From Trichomonas vaginalis G3 (taxonomy: Eukaryota; Parabasalia; Trichomonadida; Trichomonadidae): a stretch of DNA of 64,000 nt. Under the pieces are notes generated by a model. The model was not told the DNA's origin. It worked only from the letters and a program-made list of their open reading frames with translations, and searched no databases. Location: contig NC_067204.1 in NCBI RefSeq assembly GCF_026262505.1, positions 17,462,165 to 17,526,164 on the forward strand, given 5' to 3'. Shown in pieces: positions 1 to 9,989 of the stretch (within the stretch, counting starts at the first letter, position 1; the number at the start of each line of letters is the position of its first letter). A program made the translations under genes and the position numbers.

Positions 1-400
1 AGATGTCACCTCTTCACCTAAACATTATTTTTGGGTCATTTACGCTCATTACGATGAAGTTTCGACAAAACATTTACGATGAAATCATGAAAATTCATGA
101 GGTGAGAAAAGAGGTGAGAAAACAGGTGAGATGTCACCTCTTCACCTAAACATTATTTTTGGGTCATTTACGCTCATTACGATGAAGTTTCGACAAAACA
201 TTTACGAAGAAGTTTCGACAAAACATATACGATGAAGAAGTCTTGACAAAACATTTACGATGAAGAAGTCTTGACAAAACATTTACGATGAAGAAGTTTC
301 GACAAAACATTTACGATGAAATTCATGAAAATTCATGAGGTGAGAAAAGAGGTGAGAAAACGGGTGAGATGTCACCTCTTCACCTAAACATTATTTTTAC
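1..400. repeat. GGTGA iterons with 24-29 bp satellite
   Basis: A block beginning AGATGTCACCTCTTCACC recurs at 1, 129 and 367. Each copy is followed by the same A/T spacer. Between them run short tandem units containing TTTCGACAAAACATTTACGA (roughly 180-320). The palindromic core GGTGAGATGTCACC is at 125-138 and 363-376. A closely similar copy lies in the same orientation at 20157-20170, on the other side of the element. Such iterated palindromes could be terminal, origin or protein-binding repeats; the role is inference. Confidence 0.8.
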
Positions 401-422
401 TGAATTTAGCAACAACTTTCTC

Positions 423-740
423 TCAATTGGAGCTGTAGCATACTCTTTGCGTAAGCGGTTCAGACCTTCTTCGAACTCTTGGTCTCTCTTCGATTTGGAT
501 TGAGATTGGTAGTAATTTGGATTGAGATTGGAATTGCTGGAACAACCAAGGGTTGGAGCTGTAGCATACTCTTTGCGTAAGCGGTTCAGACCTTCTTCGA
601 ACTCTTGGTCTCTCTTCGATTTGTATTGGAATTGGTAGTAATTTGGATTGAGATTGGAATTGCTGGAACTGAGGTGCAGGGGCTGGTGCTTTAGGTTCTT
701 CTGGTTTGGGAATGGACTCAGTTGGTGGGACGTCGGACAT
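423..740 (-). CDS. Small Pro/Gln-rich ORF with internal 126-bp duplication
   Basis: The N-terminus is MSDVPPTESIPKPEEPKAPA, followed by Gln/Ser-rich sequence. The 3' part is made of two near-identical 126-bp units (starting at about 429 and 555). I chose the ATG at 740 because the proline/glutamate-rich start looks coded. The product is unrecognised and probably belongs to the Polinton's accessory set. Frame use through the duplicated part is uncertain. Confidence 0.4.
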   Translation of the reverse strand: MSDVPPTESIPKPEEPKAPAPAPQFQQFQSQSKLLPIPIQIEERPRVRRRSEPLTQRVCYSSNPWLFQQFQSQSKLLPISIQIEERPRVRRRSEPLTQRVCYSSN

Positions 741-789
741 TCGTTTGTGGCTTAACCGTCGGACCACAACGATAAAAATCTCTGCTCCT

Positions 790-1078
790 AGCAGTACTGC
801 TACTGACAGTAGCAGTACTTTTACTGACAGTAGCAGTACTTTTTCTGACAGTAGCAGTACTTTTACTGACAGTAGCAGTACTTTTACTGACAGTAGCAGT
901 ACTTTTACTGACAGTAGCAGTACTTTTACTGACAGTAGCAGTACTTTATCGTCGAAAACCCTCTCAAATTTTCCTTTTTACTGCTCGTAGCAGTACTTTT
1001 ACTGACAGTAGCAGTACTTTTACTGACAGTAGCAGTACTTTTACTGACAGTAGCAGTACTTTTACTGACAGTAGCAGA
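790..1078. repeat. 21-bp tandem array (GACAGTAGCAGTACTTTTACT)
   Basis: About six units run from 793 to 945 and four more from 986 to 1078. They are split by a 40-bp stretch containing CGTCGAAAACCCTC. The first unit forms a perfect inverted repeat around AGTACTGCTACTG/CAGTAGCAGTACT. The whole array is bracketed by an inverted pair: GATAAAAATCTCTGCT near 770 and AGCAGAGATTTTTATC near 1073. An open frame across it (Thr-Asp-Ser-Ser-Ser repeats, + strand) is a by-product of the period being divisible by three. Confidence 0.85.
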
Positions 1079-1095
1079 GATTTTTATCGTCCAAC

Positions 1096-1276
1096 TTTAC
1101 AAATGTAAACTTATATCGTTCTATTTTCTTCACTAGGGTCTAACACCAAAGTAACCTTACAAATGTAAACTTATATCGTTCTATTTTCTTCACTAGGGTC
1201 TAACACCAAAATAACCTTACAAATGTAAACTTATATCGTTCTATTTTCTTCACTAGGGTCTAACACCAAAGTAACC
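1096..1276. repeat. 60-bp tandem repeat, three copies
   Basis: Three almost identical 60-bp units containing CTTCACTAGGGTCTAACACC run head to tail. They end about 40 bp before the tRNA-like unit. No coding potential is seen. Confidence 0.9.
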
Positions 1277-1314
1277 TATGTACATGAAATTTCACTGCAT
1301 AAAAGGAAAAAACC

Positions 1315-1387
1315 TGCGCGAATCGGGATTTGAACCGAGGTCTTCGACGCCTTTAACGAGGTAGCCATACCACTGAGCTATGAGCGC
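1315..1387 (-). tRNA. tRNA-like Pol III unit, anticodon uncertain
   Basis: The unit is 73 nt long, the canonical tRNA length. It has a perfect A box (TAGCTCAGTGG) and a good B box (GGTTCAAATCC). On the minus strand a run of six T follows at once (1305-1310), as expected of a Pol III terminator. The outer four acceptor pairs (GCGC/GCGC) form. The next two acceptor pairs, the T stem and the anticodon stem pair poorly, so the anticodon cannot be fixed (UAA, AAA or GUU are possible). It may be a decayed tRNA or a tRNA-derived promoter carried by the Polinton. Confidence 0.55.
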
Positions 1388-1468
1388 TTACATATTCACA
1401 AAAATAAATTGTTTTCATGAGTTTTCTACGATGTTAGAAAAAAATGTTATTTTCTAATATCTTCACAT

Positions 1469-2329
1469 TCAATACTTTTTCAGCACTTTTCCGTAGTTAT
1501 ATATGAAAGACAATTCGAGATAAAAGTCATAGTACAATGGAATAATATGTTGCACACCGTTTGTTGTGAACCAAACTTGAAAGTCAGAGAAACTGTTACT
1601 AGGTGGTTCGTAGAATTTAGAAGCAAAGTCATAAAAGTCCTTACCGATACAAAGAAAACTGTTGTTGCTTGAACTGAAACTTGCATGACACATAACATTT
1701 TGAGGGTCAAACACGTTTCTATAAACCATCAAATCTGCTGGTGGACGTATAAATTTAAACGGACCGTCAGGTGGCAATGGTTCGTTCTGGTTTAGTAACC
1801 GAAGAAATTGTGCCCAAGAACGTTTGTCTACTTCCCAAAATAAAAACTCTGTACTTCTTGGAGGGTTAATTTCAATCCTTTGAAATGAAACGGTGGAATT
1901 CATCTTGTTGTATTCTAGTTTTAGATAGTATGTTCCATTTAGTAAAGAGTCGTATTTTTCTTGAAATTCCCAGTAGTATTTGTTTATTTGAGTTTGAAAG
2001 TCATTTAGAGTTTTCTCAAGACTTTCGTCTGAACGAATTGTAAAGATTCTCATTTCGTCAAATTTGTCTATTAGACCATCAGAACCTTCATACTGCCCAT
2101 GAAAATATACTGCGAACATAAAAGCGTTAGTTCTATTTGAAAACAAAACTTTTCTAAATCCTATTGCCTTTGCATCTGAAGGACTTTGAAGCCAACGAAT
2201 TGGATAGTCAAACCTGTATGAACGGGATGAAATTTCTTCATCTGAAATATTTCTACCGGCATTTGTAAAGATATAGTCTAACGGTTTTGTATCTGCTGCT
2301 TTTGTTCTTTGTTTTTCAACCTGAAGCAT
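1469..2329 (-). CDS. Polinton capsid-like protein, YRFDYPxRWL family, copy 1
   Basis: This is a 286-residue intact frame. It is a clear paralogue of the protein at 8490-9338. Shared landmarks are TKPLD near residue 16, YRFDYPIRWL near residue 43 and HASFSSSNNSFLCIG near residue 216. The C-terminal block FYEPPSNSFSDFQVWFTTNG is followed by LYYDFYLELSFIYNY. No cysteine or metal cluster, signal or transmembrane segment is obvious. Three related copies beside a packaging ATPase suggest a virion protein (penton, minor capsid or vertex type); that is inference. The ATG is preceded by the element's A/T start motif. Confidence 0.6.
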   Translation of the reverse strand: MLQVEKQRTKAADTKPLDYIFTNAGRNISDEEISSRSYRFDYPIRWLQSPSDAKAIGFRKVLFSNRTNAFMFAVYFHGQYEGSDGLIDKFDEMRIFTIRSDESLEKTLNDFQTQINKYYWEFQEKYDSLLNGTYYLKLEYNKMNSTVSFQRIEINPPRSTEFLFWEVDKRSWAQFLRLLNQNEPLPPDGPFKFIRPPADLMVYRNVFDPQNVMCHASFSSSNNSFLCIGKDFYDFASKFYEPPSNSFSDFQVWFTTNGVQHIIPLYYDFYLELSFIYNYGKVLKKY

Positions 2330-2400
2330 TTAATATATGTAAAAATATACTGTTTTAAAAAATGTTTTACTTCATGCAATGTTTTACTTCATGCAACGTT

Positions 2401-4553
2401 TTACTTCATGCAATGTTTAACTATTTCACCATCTTCTTTAACAGCCCAGTACTTTCGCTTGGAGAGGACATGAACTTCGGAAAATACCTTGTCTAGCTTA
2501 AAACAGCCCATCTTCTCACCGACTAAACCCAATTCAATGAGTTTGTTATAGCCTTCTTCGTTCGTCATGAGTGCGTCAATGTTCTCATAGTAAACCTTGA
2601 CTTTGGATTTTACTTCGGAGAAGAATTTGTTGTAGTTGTCAAGGACTGCCTTTGCGAACTGAGGGTAAGACCAATGTTCGACAATAGGTTTTAATGTGGT
2701 TACTAAGCCACTTTGACCTTCGGTGAACTCGTATTTCAAAACAAAAGGGGAGAACCTTTCAACAAAGTTGTCGACCTTCTCATAATGTTTACTCTTCATC
2801 TCTTGAGGTTTCTTAATGGAATATCCCCATGTCGAATTCATAAGCAATTTGAGTGTCATTGCAAGTTTGGGGTTTGAAGCTTTCCTAATATCATACAGTT
2901 GTTGTATGACTTTTCCAACTGTATAGTTCCTTCCCGGGAACTCACCATCTTCGTTTGGAATTCCAGTCGGGATATATTGGACGAACCTCATGTATGCAGC
3001 GTTAAGGTCGACATAGTATATTTTTTCATATGAGTCGAACTTATCGCATCCAATGGGTCCGGTTCGTGGAAATTCAAGTGAGTCTCTTATCTTTTGAGAA
3101 ACTTCTCCTGTTATCTCATAAACATCGTCAAAGCAACCTGTTTCATATAAAATTTTCTGACCTAACTCAGATGCTCTCCAATACAATTTGACGTCAATTG
3201 GATGTCTCAATGGAAGTTTGTTTATAGCATCTTGAAGTTCTTGCAACCTCATTGGAAGTTCTTCTGGTTCAGGTTGGTATCCGAACAATCCAACCCTTGT
3301 GGAATTGTGTACTTCTTTTGTACTAGAACTTTGTCTGGAACAACTTTTGGTCTTGCTAACAATGAAAAGTTTGTTTCGTCTTTTGGTACAAAAGTTTCTG
3401 TCAGCTTGTCATCTGGAATTGGTTCCAACAAACCTTTCTCGAAAAGAATGTTTACAGCTCTGACAATGTTGCACTTGCCTTTTCCGAACAATGGGTTTGT
3501 AAGACTTTCGTTCAACATGAAGTGGTTGTGGACAATTACAATCTTCAACCATGGTAAATTGAACTCAACAACATAGTCGTCATGTGAAGAACCTTTAGCT
3601 GTAGGTATGTTGACTCGGATATTGACATTTGCCAACGGTGCAATTTTTGCCAATTGACCTCTGAGAATGTACCTTGTCTTCACACATGACTCAAGATACT
3701 TCATCTTCTCATCTGTAACAAGACCAGAGTTCCTGAGACATGTAAGAATACAAGGTTCATTGACAATTGTTTCAATTGAATTGTAAATTCCATACCTTGT
3801 CAAGTCAATGTCAGACTTATTTATGAAGGGGAAGTATCCAGCATGTTGTCTGACTGCTTGAGGGTTAGGTTGGTACCATTCGAACTTGACACTTGCAATT
3901 CCTTCAATTGCATTCAAAATGTCTGAGTCGGAGTCAAACATTTGTTCTCTCTTTGTAGTCTTGAAAGCGTCAAGAAGCATTGCAGCTGTTGTGACATTGC
4001 CATATGCATAGTAAATGTGACCATCCAAATCTGTTATGGTCAATCTGAGATTGTATCCTTTCTTATTTCCGTCTTGAATTGCAGCAAGTACACCCATGAA
4101 GCCTTCTTTGTTCTTTCCTTCGTCAAAGTTTACTGTAAAGGTTCGACCAGATGTAATTTGACTTCTAACTTCACGATACTTTTCATATGCATATCTTGTT
4201 CTTTCCATGGGAGCATGTGCGTCTTCACCTTTTCCTTTTTTCCTTCTCAAAGGATGCAATTGTTCGTCATGTTTCCAGTAGAATCTGGCAAAGCCGTCGT
4301 GTCCTTCAACTTGAGGTTCACTAACATCGAAAGGCATGTCCATAAGACGTTCTTCTTCTAACCTCTCTAGTCTGTTTGGATAATTTGCACGTGCTGTTTC
4401 TAAGTCCATTTCGTAGCGAAGACCAGACAATTTGTCATAGACTTTTATGGGTCTTCCCTTCCTATATTTAAAATTCTTCGAAACTCTCCAACCATATCTT
4501 TGCAACTCTGCTTTTATTCTAGCAGATTTTCTATCCATTCTATATGGGGGCAT
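2401..4553 (-). pseudogene. Protein-primed DNA polymerase B of the Polinton (broken)
   Basis: The N-terminal half holds the region expected for the terminal/exonuclease part and begins MPPYRMDRKSARIKAEL. The C-terminal half carries recognisable family-B palm motifs. These are YVDLNAAYMRF (motif A type) and KLLMNSTWGYSIK (motif B type), followed by a motif C type region around YYENIDAL. These identify the polymerase that would replicate the element by protein priming. The gene is broken, with about one disruption. It lies immediately upstream of, and on the same strand as, the capsid-like gene at 1469. Confidence 0.85.
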
Positions 4554-4584
4554 TTTTATAAAAATAAAAAAATATTTTTTTTCT

Positions 4585-5169
4585 TTACTTTACATAACCA
4601 CCTGCTGCCATAAGTCTTTGACGCCAACCCATACCAGCTAATGAAGGTTGACTTGGTTTAGTTTGGAAACTAAACTTTGGTTTTGGTTTATCTTCAGTTT
4701 TTGGTTTCTCTTCTTCTATCTGTTTTTCGTCACTTTTCGGTTCCTCTGACTTTACTTCACTTGCAGGAACAGTTGTGTCGTCAACATCTTCATAAATATC
4801 ATATGCCATTTGTTTTTGTTTTCCTTTCAACTTTTTGTGTTTGTTGTAAAGTTTAGAATATTTCGACTCTAAGTCAATGAGATGTTCTATAATGAACTGT
4901 TGGTCAGTGAAGTAAACTTTTCCATCTGTTGTCTCGAAAGCTCCTTCAGACTTCAATATTTTATTTGTGAGAGTCTGTTTCTTTTTTGAGATACTAGCCG
5001 TTCCATTTCTATGAAAAGTGACTTTATAGTTAGGGTTTGTATTTCCAGACCTGGCACTTTCTATTATTGAATTTTTCTCTTCATCTGTAAGTTCTTTGAC
5101 AGGTTTTGACAATGGTTCTGAACTTTTTGTTTGTGGTGTCAAATCTACCGTTTCAACTTCTTCGGTCAT
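4585..5169 (-). CDS. Polinton accessory protein, Glu/Lys/Pro-rich, conserved C-tail
   Basis: A 194-residue intact frame. Residues 1-55 are acidic and Ser/Thr-rich, 55-120 hold a possible short helical segment (LIDLESKYSKLYNKHKKLKG), and 120-175 are low-complexity Glu/Lys/Pro. The tail ends in GMGWRQRLMAAGGYVK, which looks like a binding or assembly tag. I do not recognise the family. The start is preceded by TTTTTTACTGAGATGAA, the same promoter-like block as the next gene (5235-5342). Confidence 0.55.
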   Translation of the reverse strand: MTEEVETVDLTPQTKSSEPLSKPVKELTDEEKNSIIESARSGNTNPNYKVTFHRNGTASISKKKQTLTNKILKSEGAFETTDGKVYFTDQQFIIEHLIDLESKYSKLYNKHKKLKGKQKQMAYDIYEDVDDTTVPASEVKSEEPKSDEKQIEEEKPKTEDKPKPKFSFQTKPSQPSLAGMGWRQRLMAAGGYVK

Positions 5170-5234
5170 TTCATCTCAGTAAAAAATTTTAGTTTGTTTG
5201 TTTTCAACTGGTTGTTTAGGTTTTTTAAGTCGGT

Positions 5235-5342
5235 CTAAAACTTCTGAGGTATAGGAAGAACTTGACAAACACGTGGTTGTGTAACTGCTGGAAGCCGACA
5301 AATCCATCTTGAGCCCATTTGTCTCAATGCTGTATTGTTCAT
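5235..5342 (-). CDS. 35-residue micro-protein of the Polinton
   Basis: The short frame begins MNNTALRQMGSRWICRLPAV and ends in KF. It is kept because its ATG is directly preceded by TTTTTTACTGAGATGAA, identical to the block before the gene at 5169. The product is basic, with two cysteines, and is unrecognised. Confidence 0.45.
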   Translation of the reverse strand: MNNTALRQMGSRWICRLPAVTQPRVCQVLPIPQKF

Positions 5343-5763
5343 TTCATCTCAGTAAAAAAATTTACATTCCCCACGTTTGAGGCGGTTGCGGTTGGTTGTT
5401 TGTTTACCCACTGTTGTGCATGGTTATATCCTCTGTTAAAGAATCTTTCACCTTGGTCCATGTAGTGCCCTGCTTGGTTATAGTAGTCATTTGCTTTGTT
5501 ATAGTAGTTTCCTGCTTGTCTTCCTACATTGTCCATCCATCCTTGAACTTTTCCTCTTGTTTCAGGATTTGGAATAAGATTTGCTGCATCTCGTGCTACT
5601 CCCAACCTTTCTGTACGGTTTGTATAATAGGTTGTGCTTTCTCTTTCAGTATACCTAATGTACTCAAAATCTTCCTTCCAATTCCAAATGCACCTCTGGC
5701 TATTGTTCCCACTGCGGGCAAAAATCTGGATGCGACTCCTGCTAATGCGCCAAATAAACCCAT
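5339..5763 (-). pseudogene. Small hydrophobic/amphipathic Polinton protein (remnant)
   Basis: The 5' part codes a glycine/alanine-rich hydrophobic N-terminus (MGLFGALAGVASRF...). The 3' part is Tyr/Asn/Gln-rich with repeated 'YYNKAxDYYNQA' units. The layout resembles the small membrane-active or minor virion proteins at 9343 and 19596. It appears broken, with about one disruption. It starts head-to-head with the integrase at 5781, with 17 bp between start codons. Confidence 0.5.
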
Positions 5764-5780
5764 TTCTTATGGGTTAAAAA
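5764..5780. promoter_or_regulatory. Head-to-head intergenic promoter (17 bp)
   Basis: The 17 bp between divergent ATGs (minus at 5763, plus at 5781) read TTCTTATGGGTTAAAAA. The A-run directly before the plus ATG matches other element genes. Confidence 0.5.
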
Positions 5781-6737
5781 ATGACGAATCCAAACAAGGA
5801 CCCCTATGTTTCTAAGGCAACAAAGAAAGCACTCATGATAAAAATCTTTAGTTCAACACCAAATGCTTGGTTTATGGATATCTTGGAAAACATTCCGAGG
5901 TATAGAGAAGATGGACCACCATACTGGCTAATATTTGTCGGTCAAAACACAAGATACTGTGAAGCCATACCATTATGGTCCAAAAATATTTTAGATGTGA
6001 AAACTGCTTTGACAATATTCGTTGACAAATACCATCCAACAAAACTGACATCTGACTGTGAAAGTTCTTTCAAATCAGACGATATTAAAAACTATCTGCG
6101 TTCAAAAAATGTAAACCAATATTTCATTGTCGACCAAAACCATTCTGCTCTTGGTGTCATTGACAGTTGTATAAAAATCTTAAGAGACTTAAATCAACCA
6201 CAAGGTGGTGAAGCAAATGAAATGTCATATGACGACAAATATAGACACTTCTCCATGGCAAAGATGAGACAAGTTTTAAATATTTACAATAGCCGTAAAC
6301 AAAAAGGTTTGGGAAACCACTCCCCGAAGAAATGAAAAACAACCCTGACTTAGAGAAAGACTATATATTTAATAGTTTAGTCAAAAGAGACAAACAAGAA
6401 AGAATGCCAGGCTTCAAACTTAAGAAAGGTGACAAAGTAAAAATAGAAATACCTAAACGCGACCCATATGAAAATACTATTGACTATGACAACAATGGGA
6501 ACTCGACAGGTACTCACATTCGTGTTCGTAAAAATAGAAGAAAGTATACAAGAGAATATTATGAAGTTTTAGGCAAACATGGCAAAATGTACACTGCAAG
6601 CAGAAGATAAAACTACTATTGTCAGACCTCGTTTCAAACTTGTCAAAGTTCAAGGTGGTATACTTTCAAAGACAGTTCCTAACAAATATAAGACAACTCC
6701 TGACGAATATGCTAAAGAAGTTGAAAATGACGACTAA
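5781..6737 (+). pseudogene. Retroviral-type integrase 1 of the Polinton (broken)
   Basis: The rve-like core is recognisable from WFMDILENIPRYREDG through WLIFVGQNTRYCEAIPL and LTSDCESSFKSDDI. The helix region HSALGVIDSCIKILRDLN follows. Downstream the sequence is a basic, beta-rich C-terminal part (GDKVKIEIPKRDPYEN) typical of the SH3/chromo-like DNA-binding end of Polinton integrases. The copy is broken, with one or two disruptions. A second integrase of the same type is at 11346-12429. Its 3' end overlaps by a few bases the convergent fibre gene. Confidence 0.8.
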
Positions 6738-8471
6738 GCAATTCTATACCATGCGTAAACTGTCATGTAAGGTGGCATGTAGTCTTTACTTTGTCCCGTT
6801 GTTTGCGTATATCCCGAAACGCGATGTGTATGGTTTCCATCTCCCTGAGTGTCACCCCAGAAACAATTTATAGCAAACTGAACGTCGTCTTTAACATCAT
6901 ATCCTTTACCTTTTTCATTGCTGACCAATCCCAAAATTTATGCTTATGCCAACCTGCTTGAGATGTACTTAAATCTATGTAGTGACTGTGCGCAGGTAAA
7001 TTTTCACCTGAAATCGTTTTACTTCCTCCTGTTTCCTTTGAAGAGTTTGCACAATACAAAAACCTGTCAACTATTTGTTCCCATGCACCAACACCAAACA
7101 TTACTTGAGGACCTCTTTGCTTCCATAGAATAGATAGTATAAATAAGAACCTACTGGGTTCATTAAATCAAACATATGAGATAATATAGGATTGTCTCTT
7201 TTGAACTTAAAATATAGTGTAACTATTTCTGGTTTCTTCTGGTTTGTGTCAGAATATTTTTTATAATATAATCTTATGTTTTCGGGGTAGGTAAAATCTT
7301 GACTATAATATTTATTTTTGTCATCTATATAATAATATACTATTCTCGTTTTTTCTATTGCATTATATCTTTTATATCTATAATATTCTAAATATAATGT
7401 TTGCTTTTTTGGGTCTACACGTGCGTCAACACCATAGTCATAATAATATGGTGCTGGAGCTGGGTTAGGTAATGTCATATCTGCCATTTCATAAACTCTT
7501 AAATATTTCTTTTGTTCGTCTCCATATAAGTTTAAGTAACAGTTGTTGTCTAATGGAACTTTAACTTGTGTACCATTATTCTTTATATAGCTTACATACA
7601 TTTCATTGTTATTTTTCGGAATGAGTTTATACCGTATACCATTTTTTAAGGACTGTACAAACTCCCATCTAAAATATTTATTTTCTTCATTGACAGAAAC
7701 ATCCCCAACAATAGTTTCAATATTTTTTGTTGTTCCTATCAAACTTTGGTATATTTCATTGACATATGTTTTATCTGCTTTATTTTCAAGGCTAACGTTT
7801 AAGTCTGTTATTTCAGATATAGAATGTGTATGTCCAACGTCACTTTTCCTGTTTAAGGTTTCTTGTAAGTTTGTAATATTTGCAATGGTATGTGTATGTC
7901 CAACGTCACTTTTCCTGTTTAAGGTTTCTTGTAAGTTTGTAATATTTGCAATGGTATGTGTATGTCCAACGGCACTTTTATTGTTTAAGGTTTCTTGTAA
8001 GTCTGTTATTTCAGATATAGAATGTGTATGAGTCTTTTTAGAATATTCGTTTTCAGCTCTTGTCACTTCACTTGACATTTTATTGTCAACATATGTTTTG
8101 TCTGCTAGTTCAGGATGAGTATGTTCTTTTGTTGCATAAGCATTGTTAGCTCTTTCTTCTTCTTTTGCTATTGCATCGTCTACATATTCTTTGTCAGCTT
8201 TGTTGTCAACATCCGTTTTCAAAAGAAGTTCATTTATAGGTTTCTCGTTTAAAGTTCCTTTTGTTGGATTTATACAGACAGTATGGTTCTTATTGTCTTG
8301 AAATAGAAACTCATCTGTCATTGGGTTTAATGTCAGTTTTAAGTTTCCTTCTTTCAATGACTCAGATATCTTAGAATAGTTTGAAAAGTTTGTTGTGTTC
8401 TTATTTAGAGCTTGCATAATGAGTTGTCGGTTGTGTTGTATTTCTCTCATGGAAGCAATATCTTTCGACAT
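6734..8471 (-). pseudogene. Phage-like fibre/collar protein 1 (broken)
   Basis: The N-terminal half is a heptad-poor fibrous region with repeated units of the type HTHSISEITDLQETLNNK (four to five units around residues 145-225). Such units are known from bacteriophage tail fibres. The middle is tyrosine-rich. The C-terminal part is a collar-type receptor-binding module (GAWEQIVDRFLYCANSSKET... HSH ... PPYMTVYAWYRI), closely matching the C-terminus of the protein at 12498-14246. It probably formed a trimeric host-attachment fibre. It is broken, with one or two disruptions. Confidence 0.75.
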
Positions 8472-8489
8472 TTTTATTCTAGATAAAAT
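8472..8489. promoter_or_regulatory. Head-to-head intergenic promoter (18 bp)
   Basis: TTTTATTCTAGATAAAAT separates the fibre ATG (minus) from the capsid-like ATG (plus). The block is nearly palindromic around TCTAGA, so both genes see the same T-rich box followed by ATAAA next to the ATG. Confidence 0.55.
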
Positions 8490-9338
8490 ATGCTTTCAAT
8501 AGAAAAAGAAAATTCAAGAGTTGCTACAACTAAACCATTAGATGAACTTTTTACTAATGTCGGTCAAAAGTTTGAGACAGAGACCGTAAAGCATGAAGGC
8601 TATCGTTTTGACTACCCATTAAGATGGCTAAGAGACCCATCTGTCACAAAAGCTATTGGCTTTCGTAGAATGAAGTTTGTGTCTGTAGAAGATAAAAGTT
8701 TTCCATTTATTGTAAGGTTTCATATAGATTATATATCTGAAGGGAAACGAAAAATGTGGGAAGAAATTGAGCTAATACAAGTTGACCTTTCATCTTCTCT
8801 ACAGACTGCGTTAAAAAATATAGAAGATAAAATAAATTCATGTTATGCAAAATATGCTGATGAATATGCAAATACCGAGAGCACACTTTATGTGAGAATT
8901 GTATATGACAAACAAAATTCACAAGTGTCATTTCAAATCTACGAAGACAATCCAAAGAAAGACGAACAAATATATACAGAATTCACTGCAATGTCATGGT
9001 ATTATTTGCAAAGAATGTTAAATCAGAAAGTCAAACTTCCTTTAGCAAATATTTACAGTCGATATGCAAGAGATGAACCATATTTATTTAAAGATGTTTT
9101 CGACCCAGCTGCTATTATTGTTCATGCTTCATTTTCTGGCGCCCAAAACTCTTTCTTATGCTTGGCAAATGACTTTTACGAAAAACCTACAAAGTTATAC
9201 GAACCACCAAGTGGAAGTATTTCAGACTTTCAAGTATGGTTTACTACAGATGGAAGAAAAAGAATAATTCCATTATACCATGCGTTTTACTTAGAACTTA
9301 GTTTCATATACAACTACTATCGAACGGTAAAAATATAA
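8490..9338 (+). CDS. Polinton capsid-like protein, YRFDYPxRWL family, copy 2
   Basis: A 282-residue intact frame, paralogous to the protein at 1469-2329. It has TTKPLDELFTNVG near residue 13, YRFDYPLRWLRDP near residue 42 and HASFSGAQNSFLCLANDFYE near residue 212. The tail runs YEPPSGSISDFQVWFTTDG, then LYHAFYLELSFIYNY. The copies differ throughout but keep length and landmarks, as expected of an old duplication under coding constraint. The likely role is a structural virion subunit (inference). Confidence 0.6.
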   Translation: MLSIEKENSRVATTKPLDELFTNVGQKFETETVKHEGYRFDYPLRWLRDPSVTKAIGFRRMKFVSVEDKSFPFIVRFHIDYISEGKRKMWEEIELIQVDLSSSLQTALKNIEDKINSCYAKYADEYANTESTLYVRIVYDKQNSQVSFQIYEDNPKKDEQIYTEFTAMSWYYLQRMLNQKVKLPLANIYSRYARDEPYLFKDVFDPAAIIVHASFSGAQNSFLCLANDFYEKPTKLYEPPSGSISDFQVWFTTDGRKRIIPLYHAFYLELSFIYNYYRTVKI

Positions 9339-9342
9339 TTTT

Positions 9343-9585
9343 TTAATACGGTTGAGGTGTTGGATTTGGTTGCCAACTAGACTGTGGTGCAGGTTCAGGC
9401 TGTTGTATAACAGGAGCTTGCTCTTCTGGTTCAGGGTCTTTAGGTATAATACCAACAAACTGACCTACTCTTTTACCAATATTTTTGACTCCGTTCCAAA
9501 TTCCTCTTCCTACGGTTTTTATTCCATTCCATATACCTCTTCCAACATTTCGAAAGAAGTTTCCTATCTTACTGAAGAAACCCAT
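9343..9585 (-). CDS. Amphipathic repeat mini-protein
   Basis: An 80-residue protein. After MGFFSKIGNFFRN come two near-identical units, VGRGIWNGIKT and VGRGIWNGVKN, then a basic GKRVGQFVG. A Pro/Gln/Glu-rich tail ends PNPTPQPY. On a helical wheel the units place Trp/Ile/Val opposite Arg/Lys, which suggests a membrane-active or capsid-internal helix comparable in idea to adenoviral protein VI. That is an analogy, not homology. Its 3' end lies 4 bp from the convergent capsid-like gene. Confidence 0.55.
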   Translation of the reverse strand: MGFFSKIGNFFRNVGRGIWNGIKTVGRGIWNGVKNIGKRVGQFVGIIPKDPEPEEQAPVIQQPEPAPQSSWQPNPTPQPY

Positions 9586-9603
9586 TTTACTATATGTAAA
9601 AAT

Positions 9604-9966
9604 CTAATGTCCGCCTAGTCTCTTACGTTTCCTGTTGAGTTCCATAGCATTCTTTAACTGGAGCTCATACATTCTGTTTCTCCTCTGGTAGAAAACATAT
9701 TCTGGGTCAACTCCTGTGTTCGCGTCATCTGCATAAAGTTGTTTATATCCCACTTCGGGGTTTGTATAAAACTCTTTCCATCTCATATTTGCATACCATG
9801 GTGGCAAACCTAACGCAGCGTCATTTGACATGGCAGTTTGCATTTGTACATCTGTTGGCACTTGACCATAGTTTGCCATTGCAGTTTGTATTCTAACTTC
9901 ATTTGGAATATTCTCTGGGTTTGGTTGTCCAGGTTGCTGTGCATTCGCTAAGTTCTGTGCGTCCAT
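9604..9966 (-). CDS. Polinton hypothetical protein (120 aa)
   Basis: The Asn/Gln/Pro-rich N-terminus contains two similar stretches (RIQTAMANYGQVP and QMQTAMSNDAALG). A central LPPWYANMRWKEFY follows, then a basic helical tail (RRNRMYELQLKNAMELNRKRKRLGGH). The family is not recognised. The ATG follows TTTTTATCTAATATTAA, the element's start motif. Confidence 0.55.
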   Translation of the reverse strand: MDAQNLANAQQPGQPNPENIPNEVRIQTAMANYGQVPTDVQMQTAMSNDAALGLPPWYANMRWKEFYTNPEVGYKQLYADDANTGVDPEYVFYQRRNRMYELQLKNAMELNRKRKRLGGH

Positions 9967-9989
9967 TTAATATTAGATAAAAATATCTC

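Noticed and set aside
706-990. Open frame coding Thr-Asp-Ser-Ser-Ser repeats over the 21-bp array
   Set aside because: The repeat period is a multiple of three and lacks stops by chance; there is no promoter-like start motif.
3202-4641. Plus-strand open frames within the polymerase region
   Set aside because: They mirror the polymerase frame, are rich in Cys/Phe/Ser as expected of antisense reading, and carry no motif.
7606-8031. Plus-strand frame with three repeated CVCPTSLFLFKVSC units
   Set aside because: It is the antisense of the fibre repeats (HTH units), not an independent protein.
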